Below, in pieces: positions 8,957-17,787 of a DNA stretch of 64,000 nucleotides. The DNA is taken from assembly GCA_009911175.1 (NCBI GenBank), contig QXWX01000036.1, forward strand, positions 1 to 64,000, given 5' to 3'. Each line of letters opens with the position of its first letter. The stretch's first letter is position 1. The notes under the pieces are model-generated. The model saw only the letters and a program-made list of their open reading frames with translations. It made no database searches and had not been told where the DNA came from. A program made the position numbers and the translations under genes. The DNA comes from Lachnospiraceae bacterium. GTDB lineage: Bacteria > Bacillota_A > Clostridia > Lachnospirales > Lachnospiraceae.

Positions 8957-9274
8957 ATGACATTTCCGTTGAATGCGCCTATGTTCGACCTGCTTGTCCT
9001 GTCGGTCATCGCGGAGTCTGACGCCTACGGCTACCAGATCAGCCAGATCATCAAGCGGGCAGCCAACACCAAGGATTCCACGCTCTATCCGATCCTGCGC
9101 CGTCTCCAGGAACAGCATTTCGTTGAGACTTATGACGAGCAGTATCAGGGCCGTAACCGGAAGTACTATACCATTACGGATTCTGGCAGATATTATCAGG
9201 AAGAACTGTCGAAGGAATGGGACCGTTACAAGACGATTATTGATGACATTGTGAAGGGAGGAACTGAAAAATGA
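8957..9274 (+). CDS. PadR family transcriptional regulator
   Basis: A 105-residue winged-helix protein: FDLLVLSVIAESDAYGYQI, then STLYPILRRLQEQHFV (recognition helix region) and the wing GRNRKYYTITDSG. It opens an operon with the DUF1700 and DUF4097 genes, overlapping the former by four bases (ATGA). It probably represses its own promoter, where a perfect palindrome overlaps the -10 box. In related operons PadR responds to envelope stress or small ligands. Confidence 0.9.
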   Translation: MTFPLNAPMFDLLVLSVIAESDAYGYQISQIIKRAANTKDSTLYPILRRLQEQHFVETYDEQYQGRNRKYYTITDSGRYYQEELSKEWDRYKTIIDDIVKGGTEK

Positions 9275-9870
9275 CCAGAGCAGACTACATGACGATACTT
9301 TCCCACAATCTGCGGCGCCTGCCGAAGGAGGACTACGACAGGGCCATAGAATATTTTGAAGAATACTTTAATGAAGCGGGGCCGGCACATGAGCAGGAGG
9401 CCATCCAGGATCTGGGCGCGCCGGAGGACGCTTCCCGGGAGCTGATCATGAATCTGGCCGAGAAGAACATCGGGGAACCGCCAAGAACCGTCAGGCGCGG
9501 ATTCCACGCAGTCTGGGTGGGAATTCTGGGCGTGTGCGCCGCGCCCATCGCGCTTCCTCTGCTTTTGGCTTTGTTCTGTGTGATATTCGCGCTGGTTATC
9601 ACCGTAGCAGCCGTATTGGGGAGCCTTTTCCTGACGGCGGTCTGCCTGGTCGGGGGAGCCGCGGTTGGCCTGGCAGGCGGATTTGCTCTGACATTCCGTA
9701 CCTTTACGGATGGGATTGCGACGATCGGGTTGAGTTTTGTCACGCTGGGAATCGGGATCCTGTGCGTATACGGCTCCTTCCGTCTGTGCCGCTGGGCGCT
9801 GAGGAAGATGTCACAATCCCTGGGAAATATTATAAAAGGAGGACGCAGACATGAAAATAAACACGAATAA
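9271..9870 (+). CDS. DUF1700/HAAS-domain membrane protein
   Basis: A 199-residue protein. The N-terminal helical HAAS part (about 1-75) has the typical RADYMTILSHNLRRLPKED and EYFEEYFNEAG. The C-terminal part has two to three membrane segments (about 88-165). HAAS proteins pair with PadR regulators and are thought to pass a membrane signal or act as an anti-repressor. It overlaps both neighbours (starts at 9271 inside padR, ends at 9870 inside the next gene), indicating tight translational coupling. Confidence 0.85.
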   Translation: MTRADYMTILSHNLRRLPKEDYDRAIEYFEEYFNEAGPAHEQEAIQDLGAPEDASRELIMNLAEKNIGEPPRTVRRGFHAVWVGILGVCAAPIALPLLLALFCVIFALVITVAAVLGSLFLTAVCLVGGAAVGLAGGFALTFRTFTDGIATIGLSFVTLGIGILCVYGSFRLCRWALRKMSQSLGNIIKGGRRHENKHE

Positions 9871-10936
9871 ACTAATCAAGGTATCTCTCATCCTGATCGT
9901 CGTAGGCGCCGCGCTTCTGGCGGTCGGCCACCTGCTCGGCGGACGGGCGGGCGTTGCCTTTTCCGGAAATGGAGTGACATCCCCATACGCAAAACAGAAA
10001 TCGTACACCTTGAAGAAAACAAAGATTGATTCATTTGCCGACACGGATATCCGGATCGGATCCTATGCGGATATCCGGATCCTGCCTTCCCGGGATGATC
10101 AGTTTTATCTGGAATATAAGCTGGACGGTGAGTACGGCGAACCCTTCTGGGAAGTGAGGGATGATACGCTGACCCTGACACATACGGGCAGACAGAAGCA
10201 ATTCGGTTTTGCTGTGAATTTCTTTTACCTCGGGACTTTCGGCATTCAGGACGGGATCAAGAATGCGGAGGTGAACCTGTATATCCCGGAGGGAGAGGAG
10301 ATGGGACAGCTGAATGTGTATAACGATTCGGGAGACTTTTCCGCAGAGGATATGGCCTTCGGGGACGCGAAGCTGGAGATCAGCTATGGGGACGCGGAGC
10401 TCCGCGATGTGAGCTTTCAGGATCTGGAGCTGGATATGGAATCCGGCGATCTCAAGGCGGAGTCCGTGACCGCAGAGGACTTAATCCTGAAAAATGAATA
10501 TGGAAATGTTACATTGAAGCAGATCAAGGTCGAAAATACAGAGGCAGAGCTGGAATCCGGCAGCCTGAAAGCAGACGCTTTCACATGTGATTCCCTGACA
10601 GCGAAAGTGGATTACGGCAACGTGGAACTGGACGGATTTTCTGCGGAAAAGGCGGAGTTTGTGCTGGAATCCGGGAACCTGGAGCTGGATGCCGAGGAAC
10701 TGGCGGACCTGTCCTGCAAAAATGAATATGGTGACGTTGAGATTCGGCTCCCCCGGGATTTGTCGGAATATTCCGTGAATGCCCGCAGCGAGTACGGCAG
10801 TATCAATCTTCCCGACGGCGCCCCGGGACATCAGATTTCGGGAGATGGTGAGGCGGCTTATACGTTGGAAGGAAAGTCGAAGGGTACGATCACGGTCAAG
10901 GTGGAATCGGGAGATATTATACTAAGCGCCAGATAA
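9851..10936 (+). CDS. DUF4097 beta-solenoid membrane-anchored protein
   Basis: A 361-residue protein with an N-terminal membrane segment (about residues 10-28, LIKVSLILIVVGAALLAVG) and a large extracellular part built of short repeats. Turn motifs alternate between SG (ESGDL, ESGSL, ESGNL) and YG (SYGD, EYGN, DYGN, EYGD) roughly every 21-22 residues, as expected for DUF4097/DUF2807 right-handed beta-helices. It is the third gene of the PadR operon and probably the effector or sensor at the envelope. GGAGG is 9 bases upstream of the ATG. Confidence 0.85.
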   Translation: MKINTNKLIKVSLILIVVGAALLAVGHLLGGRAGVAFSGNGVTSPYAKQKSYTLKKTKIDSFADTDIRIGSYADIRILPSRDDQFYLEYKLDGEYGEPFWEVRDDTLTLTHTGRQKQFGFAVNFFYLGTFGIQDGIKNAEVNLYIPEGEEMGQLNVYNDSGDFSAEDMAFGDAKLEISYGDAELRDVSFQDLELDMESGDLKAESVTAEDLILKNEYGNVTLKQIKVENTEAELESGSLKADAFTCDSLTAKVDYGNVELDGFSAEKAEFVLESGNLELDAEELADLSCKNEYGDVEIRLPRDLSEYSVNARSEYGSINLPDGAPGHQISGDGEAAYTLEGKSKGTITVKVESGDIILSAR

Positions 10937-11389
10937 ATCTGCCGTACAGTTGGAATATTTTTCTACTGCTCCTTAGTGATAATAAAATAGTGATAGAAGC
11001 TCTGGCTCCATGAAGCCGCAGGTGAATCAGCACTTGCGGCTCATGGAGCCTTATGGTTACTGGGCAGATGCCGCTACTGTGAGCGCCCGATCAGGGGGTG
11101 AACAGTAACTTATTGGATTGCAACCGCGCAGGTGAAAAAAATTTTAATTGACGTTCTATAGGTATTTCAACTATAATAGATTATAGAATCCGGTATTTCG
11201 ACAGGATATGCCATTGCGCGGAAGATGTCCGCTGCAATCTGCGGGCGGTCAGGCAGCGTCCCGCAATAAAGGTCAGGTGAGATTGCAGTACGGTGTAACT
11301 GGAATACGGATGCACAATAAAAAGATATAAATCACATATATGTCTGACGAGTCGGACATCACTATTTCAGGAAAGAGGGATGCTGCATA
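10937..11389. repeat. Intergenic region with palindromic repeat pieces
   Basis: About 450 non-coding bases. They hold a family-1 end (GTACAGTTGGAAT near 10946) and a near-perfect hairpin with arms GGCTCCATGA and TCATGGAGCC plus GCCGCA/TGCGGC (about 11004-11052). A family-2 arm at about 11078-11109 reads GTTACTGTTCACCCCCTG on the minus strand, and a second family-1 arm (GGATTGCAACC) lies near 11114. The promoter of the next gene is listed separately. Confidence 0.55.
11148..11177 (+). promoter_or_regulatory. Putative promoter of the FIST-chemoreceptor pair
   Basis: TTGACG (11148-11153) and TATAAT (11172-11177) with an 18-base spacer. The leader to ATG 11390 would be long (about 205 bases). 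A near-palindrome, TGTCTGACgaGTCGGACA, lies at about 11341-11358 and may be an operator. Confidence 0.45.
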
Positions 11390-12445
11390 ATGAAACAGTT
11401 TTTTGGAATGAGCCAGCACGGAGACTTGAAGGAAGCGGCCCGCGGGGTGACCAGGCCGCAGTTTATCATGCTGCTTTCAAACGGAGATCAGTTTGAAGCG
11501 CATGTGAAGGAACTGGAGGCGCTTTTCCCGGGCGTGCCGAGTATCGGGTGTATCGGCATGAGCTATGATACCAGAGTGGTAGAAAAGGGGGTCGGCGTCA
11601 TTGCGTTTTCCGAAGGGGTCAGCGCTGTGGCTAATGTACTCGAAGAGGTTTCGGCCATGCCGGTAAAATACATCGACCGGCTGGAGCGGGATGTGAAGGC
11701 GGTGAGCGGTACGGAGCGCGATACGGTCTGTATCGATTTCTGCACCGGCAACGATGCCTGCGTTCTGACCACCATCTACAGCGTCTTAAAGCGCAGGAAC
11801 ATTTCCCTGGTAGGCGGGACCGGCGACGCGGGCAAGGTTTCTGCAAACGGCAGAGTCTATGAAGATGCCGTGGTCTATGGGATCATTAAGAACCAGAACG
11901 GCAGGGTCAAAGCATATAAGGAAAATATCTATCACCAGATGCAGAACCACCGCTTTATCGCCTCCGGAACAGATAAGACAAAATACATACTGGGAACCCT
12001 CAATGGCCGTCCGGCCAGACAGGTTTACCAGGACATCCTCAAGATCTCGGAGAAGGATATCACTACACAGACGTTTAAAAATCCCTTTGGAAAGCTGAAC
12101 GGGGACGACACCTGCATCGTATCGATCAAGGAGGTGCAAGGTGACGCACTTTGCTGCTTCAGGCAGGTCAACGACTCGGATGTCCTGCTGTTGCTGGAAC
12201 TGGGGGATTACAGGGCCATTGTAAAAAATACGATCGGCAAGATCAAACACGACTTTCCAAATATTTCAGCCGTATTTTCCGTGAACTGCCTGTTCCGTTA
12301 TCTGCTGTTCACGCAGGAACATTACATGCAGGAATATCTGAACGAGATGAGCGCGTTGGGCAGACACGCGGGGTTTGTAGGATACGGGGAGCATTATAAC
12401 AACCGTTTCGTAAACCAGTCCATGACCTGCGTGGTATTTGAATGA
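11390..12445 (+). CDS. FIST-domain sensory protein
   Basis: A 351-residue soluble protein with the FIST_N/FIST_C arrangement: LEALFPGVPSIGCIG near residue 50, VEKGVGVIAFSEGVSA near 64-79, SLVGGTGDAGKVS near 140, and a C-terminal half with SVNCLFRYLLFT and AGFVGYGEH. FIST proteins are predicted intracellular ligand-binding modules, perhaps for amino-acid-derived compounds, that feed into chemotaxis or two-component signalling. It lies 77 bases upstream of a soluble chemoreceptor, so the two probably form one signalling unit. The ligand is unknown. Confidence 0.82.
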   Translation: MKQFFGMSQHGDLKEAARGVTRPQFIMLLSNGDQFEAHVKELEALFPGVPSIGCIGMSYDTRVVEKGVGVIAFSEGVSAVANVLEEVSAMPVKYIDRLERDVKAVSGTERDTVCIDFCTGNDACVLTTIYSVLKRRNISLVGGTGDAGKVSANGRVYEDAVVYGIIKNQNGRVKAYKENIYHQMQNHRFIASGTDKTKYILGTLNGRPARQVYQDILKISEKDITTQTFKNPFGKLNGDDTCIVSIKEVQGDALCCFRQVNDSDVLLLLELGDYRAIVKNTIGKIKHDFPNISAVFSVNCLFRYLLFTQEHYMQEYLNEMSALGRHAGFVGYGEHYNNRFVNQSMTCVVFE

Positions 12446-12522
12446 TACAAGTGTCAAAAGAGTATTATAAGCGCCAAAATACCTTTTGACGCTTTCAGCA
12501 TTTGAATAGGAGGGAAAAGAAT

Positions 12523-13473
12523 ATGGCATTTTGGAAAAAGAACAGGCAGGAGACAAAGAATATGCCTGTACACGATAAAAGCCTGAATCCGGTGCTGCAT
12601 GTGATGAAGACCCTGAAGGACTATCACTCAGAGCTGGTGCAGAAGGAGGTGGATTCTCTGTGGGAGCTGGACCGGATCGGCCAGTCCTTCGGGCATGTAC
12701 TCTCGGAGGCAGAGAGCTTTCAGGGGCGGCTGCAGGAGTTCGGGCAGAACTTCATGAGTATTGAACAGGTGTCTGGTGAATTTTCAGAAGTGAAGGAGAG
12801 CATCTCCCAGTCGGTCGTCCGCGCCCAGGGCGGCGTGGAGGAGTTAAAAACCAGTTCCATGCAGGTGGACTCTTACTTTAAAGAAATGGAGACTACGTTC
12901 GAGGATCTGCAGACCGCGGTGGAGACGATCAAGCGGTGCATGGGCAAGATCGTGTCTATCGCCGAGCAGACCAACCTTCTGGCGCTCAATGCGTCCATTG
13001 AGGCGGCCCGTGCTGGAGAGCAGGGGAAGGGATTTGCGGTGGTTGCGGTCGAGGTGAAAAAGCTGGCGGATGAGATCAAGGAGCTGACCGGCGAGGTGGA
13101 TTCCGGCATCCAGGATGTGGAGCAGGGGACAGAACACCTCAACACGAACATCAACGCTTCCCAGGAGGCATTGGGAGAGAGCCTGGAGAAGGTCAATGAG
13201 ACCTATGAGATGTTTGATGAGATCACCCAGTCTGCGGAAGGCGCTACGAAAGTACATAACGAGATTTCCGGTGTCATTGATGATTCCAAGAATGCGCTGG
13301 ATATGCTGTGCGGTTTCTTTGAACAGATCAAGAGCCTGAATCAGGACGTGGTGAAGCATATCCGACAGGCGTCGCGGCTGGGAACGACCAAGAGCGCCAT
13401 GTTTGAGGATATTGATAATCTGATGGCGCAGATCCCGCCGATTATAAAAGAATATACCTCAGAAGAGAAATGA
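12523..13473 (+). CDS. Soluble methyl-accepting chemotaxis-type protein
   Basis: A 316-residue protein with no membrane segment. An N-terminal coiled region is followed by the MCP signalling hairpin: [20 protein letters not shown] and [17 protein letters not shown] (about residues 145-195), then a long C-terminal coil. It would normally couple to CheA/CheW, neither of which is in the window. The start at 12523 follows GGAGGG with proper spacing; an upstream in-frame ATG (12502) has none. Its partner FIST protein likely supplies the sensing function, as this protein has no obvious ligand domain. Confidence 0.85.
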   Translation: MAFWKKNRQETKNMPVHDKSLNPVLHVMKTLKDYHSELVQKEVDSLWELDRIGQSFGHVLSEAESFQGRLQEFGQNFMSIEQVSGEFSEVKESISQSVVRAQGGVEELKTSSMQVDSYFKEMETTFEDLQTAVETIKRCMGKIVSIAEQTNLLALNASIEAARAGEQGKGFAVVAVEVKKLADEIKELTGEVDSGIQDVEQGTEHLNTNINASQEALGESLEKVNETYEMFDEITQSAEGATKVHNEISGVIDDSKNALDMLCGFFEQIKSLNQDVVKHIRQASRLGTTKSAMFEDIDNLMAQIPPIIKEYTSEEK

Positions 13474-13482
13474 GCAAATAAA

Positions 13483-13547
13483 GAGCTGTCCGAAAATGAC
13501 ATCTGCATACCATCTATTGCGGGTATGCGGTCATTTTCGGGCAGCTC
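13483..13547. terminator. Long hairpin after chemoreceptor
   Basis: GAGCTGTCCGAAAATGAC (13483-13500) pairs with GTCATTTTCGGGCAGCTC (13530-13547), with an inner GCATACC/GGTATGC stem. It separates the convergent chemoreceptor and redox genes. No strong T run follows. Confidence 0.65.
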
Positions 13548-13633
13548 CTTCTATGTAGAGAATAAATGTATAGCGATCCCACTGCGGCGCAGGGATCGCG
13601 GTTCCTTCACTTAGGGGATCCCGCGGCTTCAGA

Positions 13634-16069
13634 TCAGCAGGTCGCCCCGCCCACTACATGCTTTTCTAATATCTGTTTTTTATCAATCTTGCTGTTCAGC
13701 AGCTTATCCTGTACATATTCAAAGCCCAGCCTTGCGATGGTATCCGCAAAACGTTCCCCGGACTGGCCTTCGTCCCGGAAAAACAGAATGGCCCGCTCCA
13801 CCACGTCGATGACCTCCTCCTCGGAAGTGAAGATCCTGTCCAGCGAGCGGCCTTCCGCCACCTTCTTGCCCCAGCGTCCGCCGATATAGACTTTATAGCC
13901 GGTCAGGGATTCGGTTACGGCGCCGAAAGGACATTTTCCGATACAGCGTCCGCAGTGGTTGCAGCTGTCCGGGGTGATCCGGATCTTCCCGCCGTCCAGT
14001 TCCGCCACTTTGATCGGGCAGCTGTTCTGAACCTGACAGTTCTTGCAGCCCTTGCATTTGGACAGGTCGATCTCGGGCTGGCGCTGGCCGATGATGCCTA
14101 AGTCATTGAGGTCCGGCTTGACGCAGTTATTGGGACATCCGCCCACCGCAATCTTGAATTTGTGAGGCAGGGATACGTCGTGGTATCCGATGTAATACAG
14201 CTCATGCAGCTTTTCGGAGAGCGCAAAGGTATCGATCAGCCCGTACTGGCAGGTCGTTCCCTTGCAGGATACCACCGGGCGCACCTTGGAGCCGGTACCG
14301 CCGGTTTTCAGCCCGGCTTCTGCCAGGAAATCAAAGAGGGCGTTCAGGTTGTCATAGTTTACGCCCTGGATTTCCAGCGTCAGGCGGGTGGTCATGGTGA
14401 CTTCACCGGAGCCGAATTTTTCCGCCGCCTCCGCGACTTTTACCTGCTCCTCGGACGTGAGCTTCCCGTTCCGGGTGATGACACGGACATTGAATACATC
14501 GTCATACCGCTTATCCTGCAGGCAGCCCAGTCCTTTCACACGCTTGATCTCTTCTGCGGAGAGCTTGCTCCCGCTGCGGGGAACCTTTACCTCATTGAAG
14601 AAGGCGCCGCCTTCGAGAACCTTCGTGTTCGTGTAGCCGAAAGCTTTCAGACGGTTCTGCAGGAAATATCCTCTCTTGCCCTTGGCACATACGAGCAGCA
14701 GCGGAGCATCCTTTTCCAGCCCTTCGATGGGCCCGTTTACGGAGGAAAGGTCGATCCAGCGCGCGTTCGGAATTGCCGGAGCAGGCTGCGCATCCAGGAC
14801 CGTGTATCCCTTGGCCGCGCCGGCGATGTACTCGGCAGGAGTCATGGAATCAAAGATCCCGTCGATCTTATTTTCCAGAATATAGCATGCGGTGACAAAG
14901 GGATGGATGGCAGTGGAAAACGGAGGCGCATACGCGAAATCCAGTGTATCAAAATCATCCAGCTTCATGCCCTGGGAGGTTCCCACAACCGCGATATCCG
15001 TCAGCTTATCCACAGCGCCCGCTCCAAGAACCTGCAGGCCCAGCAGCTTTCTCGTGGCAGTTTCCGCTGTCAGCTTGATGAGAAATGAGGACGCGCCCGG
15101 ATAGTAGTGGACCTTATCGTCCACGACGCAGATCACGGAAGTGACCTCATAGCCGGCCTCCTTTGCCTGGGCTTCCGTCAGGCCGGTGCGTCCTCCGTTC
15201 AGAGAAGGAAGCAGGCGGACCACACCGGTCCCAAGGCAGCCGCCGTAGCCGTGTCCGGTTCCGTTCATCGATTTTGCCATTGCCCGGGCTGCCAGATTGG
15301 CGGTGGAGCCCATGGCGGACCACTGGGGCTGACCGGTCAGTGCATTTTTTACCATGGCACAGTCGCCTGCCGCATAGACATCCGGCAGATTGGTCTTCAT
15401 ATAGGAATCCACTAAAATGGTTCCCTTGAACATCTCCAGACCGGAATCCGCCAGAAATGCAGTGGCCGGGCGCACACCGATGGCCAGGATCACGAGATCC
15501 GCCGCCAGCGGGCCGTTGTCGGTCAGGACCTTTTCCGCTTTTCCATTGCCTTCAATCCCGTTCAGGCTGGTGGAGGTCAGCACACGCATACCAGCCGCTT
15601 TGAGCTGTTTTTTCGCGTAATCCGCCATCTCCGGATCGTAGGCATTGGGCATGATCTGGGGAGCCGCGTCAATGACGGTGACCTCCAGTCCAAGCGCCAT
15701 CAGATTTTCCGCCACCTCCAGTCCGATAAAGCCTGCGCCGCAGACCACCGCTTTGCGGCATTTCTGCTCTTCCGCATAGGCTCGCGCGGACACTGCGTCG
15801 TCGGGGGTGCGCACACAGAAAACGCCGGGAAGGCCGACGCCCTCCACCGGAGGTACAAAGGGAACCGCGCCGGTGGCAATGATCAGCTTGTCATAGCTTT
15901 CCGCAAATGCCTCTCCGGAAGCATTTTTCAATGAGACTGTCTTCGACGCGCTGTCGATGGAGACCGCTTCACAGCCGGTAAAGATCTCCGCGCCGGTCAA
16001 TCCGGAATACTTCTTCGGCGTGTTGACAATGAGCGCCTCCCGGTTGGGGATATCGCCTCCGAGCAGCTT
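13634..16069 (-). pseudogene. 5'-truncated CoA-disulfide reductase-rhodanese-siroheme/ferredoxin fusion protein
   Basis: A multidomain redox protein lacking its N-terminus. What remains is the pyridine-nucleotide-disulfide oxidoreductase core (NAD site VVCGAGFIGLEVAENL; second FAD motif DVYAAGDCA) and the dimerisation domain. A rhodanese-like domain follows with CAKGKRGY at the active loop. Next comes a nitrite/sulfite-reductase-like domain with SCKGTTC and GGCPNNC for the siroheme-4Fe4S site. A ferredoxin part ends it with CKGCKNCQ and CNHCGRCIGKCPFG. Homologous reading begins at about LGGDIPNREALIVNTP; the preceding 45-50 residues, including the first FAD GxGxxG motif, are missing. TTG 15998-16000 is the first possible start, giving 788 residues. 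Loss of the FAD site argues for a pseudogene. Confidence 0.75.
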
Positions 16070-16071
16070 AC

Positions 16072-16626
16072 ATGAATCCGGTGAATTTTCCGGAGGAATA
16101 TGTGGCGGAGATGAAGTACCTGACAGAGGGGATCCACGAGCAGGGTTCGAAAATATTTATCCAGCTCACAGCTATGACCGGACGCGAGATCGCCTATATG
16201 CTGGGCAGGGAAGGCAAGAAAGTCACCCTTGTGGAAATGACGGAAACCATTCTCAATGCATTCGGCCTGTCTGCGGCAAACTACAATATGCTGATGGAAC
16301 TGCTGGATCATTACCAGGTAAAGGTGATCAAAAACGCAGTGGTCGAGAGCTATGAAAACGGGACTGCCGTTGTGCTTGAGACGGAAAAGAATTACCCCAA
16401 TACGGCGAACCGGGCGAAGCGGATGTTTGCGCTGGGGCCCCAGGGAATGAAGGTAAAGCACGAGATTCCGGCGGATCACGTGGTGGTATCGGTTGGCTAC
16501 ATCCCGGAAAACAGACTGTATGAAAAGATCAAGGGCGGCCATGTGCATCTGATCGGCGACGCGAAACAGCCGACCAACATTATGGACGCGATCTGGGCGG
16601 CTTATGAAACGGCCATGAACCTGTAA
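16072..16626 (+). pseudogene. Old-yellow-enzyme/2-enoate reductase family remnant
   Basis: The 184-residue frame joins two distant parts of an NADH:flavin oxidoreductase. NPVNFPEEYVAEMKYLTEGI and KIFIQLTA come from the FMN barrel. They jump directly to REIAYMLGREGKKVTLVEM and the C-terminal FAD/NAD domain, ending HLIGDAKQPTNIMDAIWAA. Most of the barrel, the 4Fe4S cysteines and the extreme N-terminus are gone. Relatives (FldZ, BaiCD, 2,4-dienoyl-CoA reductase) are about 640-670 residues. Its 5' edge abuts the truncated 5' edge of the preceding minus-strand gene. Confidence 0.75.
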
Positions 16627-16654
16627 GGAATGCAGGAGAGATCCGGCCAATGCG

Positions 16655-16682
16655 GCGAGGGGGCGGGCATCCAGCCCCTCGC
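16655..16682. repeat. Short hairpin with GCATCCAGCCCCTCG motif
   Basis: GCGAGGGG (16655-16662) pairs with CCCCTCGC (16675-16682). The GCATCCAGCCCCTCGC wording is shared with the family-2 repeats near 20715 and 23940, so this is a short relative. It may terminate the remnant upstream. Confidence 0.5.
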
Positions 16683-16818
16683 TGCAAGATGTCTATGCTG
16701 TATGTACATTCGGCTTTTGGGCATATATTTGATTGCATTATAGGGTTTGCGGTAATATAATTCAAATATATGATTTTTATAAAAAGCATAAATTTAACTT
16801 ATAGGATGGGGATAGGAT

Positions 16819-17703
16819 ATGGATACATTTGAGAATCTCACAAAGTATAAAATTTTTCTCTCTGTCGCTGAAAACAAAAGCATATCCAAAGCCGCCGCGC
16901 AGCTTTATATTTCCCAGCCGGCGGTAAGTATTACGATCAGAAAGCTTGAAGAAAACCTGAACACCACACTTTTCATCAGAAAATCAAAGGGCGTCGAGCT
17001 TACGGAAAAAGGAAGGCTGCTCTACGACCAGGCCAAAAAAGCGCTTGATATGCTTTCGGATACAGAAAAAAGCCTCAGATTTCCGCTTTATACAGGATAT
17101 TTGCGGATCGCTTCCAGCAGCGTACTGTGCAAGCATTTTCTTATGCCTTATTTAAAAGCATTTTCCGGCTCATATCCGAACACGGAATTGGCGGTCACCT
17201 GTACCTCTTCTGCGGAGGCGTATTCCATGATAGAAGCGTGCGGCATTGACCTGGCGCTGGTGGTAAAACCGGAGAATGCGGGAGCGGCAGTCTATCATTC
17301 CCTGGGTGTGATCGACTATACATTTGTCTGCGCTCCGGCATACAGGGAAAAGCTGAATTGTAAGAATGATGAAATATTTGAATGCGCGAATATTATGCTT
17401 CTTGATCAAGATAATGTATCCCGTAAACACATCAATCGATACTACGCCAAAAACAACATCATTCCATTGCATATCCTGGAAGTGAATGAAATGGATATGC
17501 TGATTGAATTTGCCAAAATGAGCATAGGGGTATCCTGCGTTGTAAAACAATTCGTGGAACAGGAATTAGAAGCCGGAACGCTGATGGAAATTGCGTTGTC
17601 AAATCCAATTCCGCCCCGGGAAATCGGATTTTTGTACAACGATATCCAGCCGTTCAACGAAAATATTCTGAAATTTCTAAATATTGAAGGATGCAAAAAA
17701 TGA
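16819..17703 (+). CDS. LysR family transcriptional regulator
   Basis: A 294-residue regulator. The N-terminal winged helix includes SISKAAAQLYISQPAVSITI and LEENLNTTLFIRKSKGVELTEKG. Residues about 90-294 form the periplasmic-binding-like effector domain. AGGATGGGGATAGGAT precedes the start. Upstream lies only the broken flavin reductase, and the carboxypeptidase follows 84 bases downstream in the same direction, so its target is not obvious. The lost redox pair next door is one candidate. Confidence 0.9.
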   Translation: MDTFENLTKYKIFLSVAENKSISKAAAQLYISQPAVSITIRKLEENLNTTLFIRKSKGVELTEKGRLLYDQAKKALDMLSDTEKSLRFPLYTGYLRIASSSVLCKHFLMPYLKAFSGSYPNTELAVTCTSSAEAYSMIEACGIDLALVVKPENAGAAVYHSLGVIDYTFVCAPAYREKLNCKNDEIFECANIMLLDQDNVSRKHINRYYAKNNIIPLHILEVNEMDMLIEFAKMSIGVSCVVKQFVEQELEAGTLMEIALSNPIPPREIGFLYNDIQPFNENILKFLNIEGCKK

Positions 17704-17787
17704 GTGTTTATCTGATGCAAATGCGCTTTGACTGTGTTATGATTCTATTATGCCGTAGTTTGAATCAAAAAAAGAAAGGATGAAAAA

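Noticed and set aside
11225..11300. Possible riboswitch (dyad GCAATCT/AGATTGC) upstream of the FIST gene
   Set aside because: It does not match a c-di-GMP or other riboswitch consensus that I know, so only a dyad is supported.
14162..15088. 308-codon plus-strand frame inside the multidomain redox gene
   Set aside because: Antisense shadow of a gene with conserved cofactor motifs; no protein-like motifs of its own.
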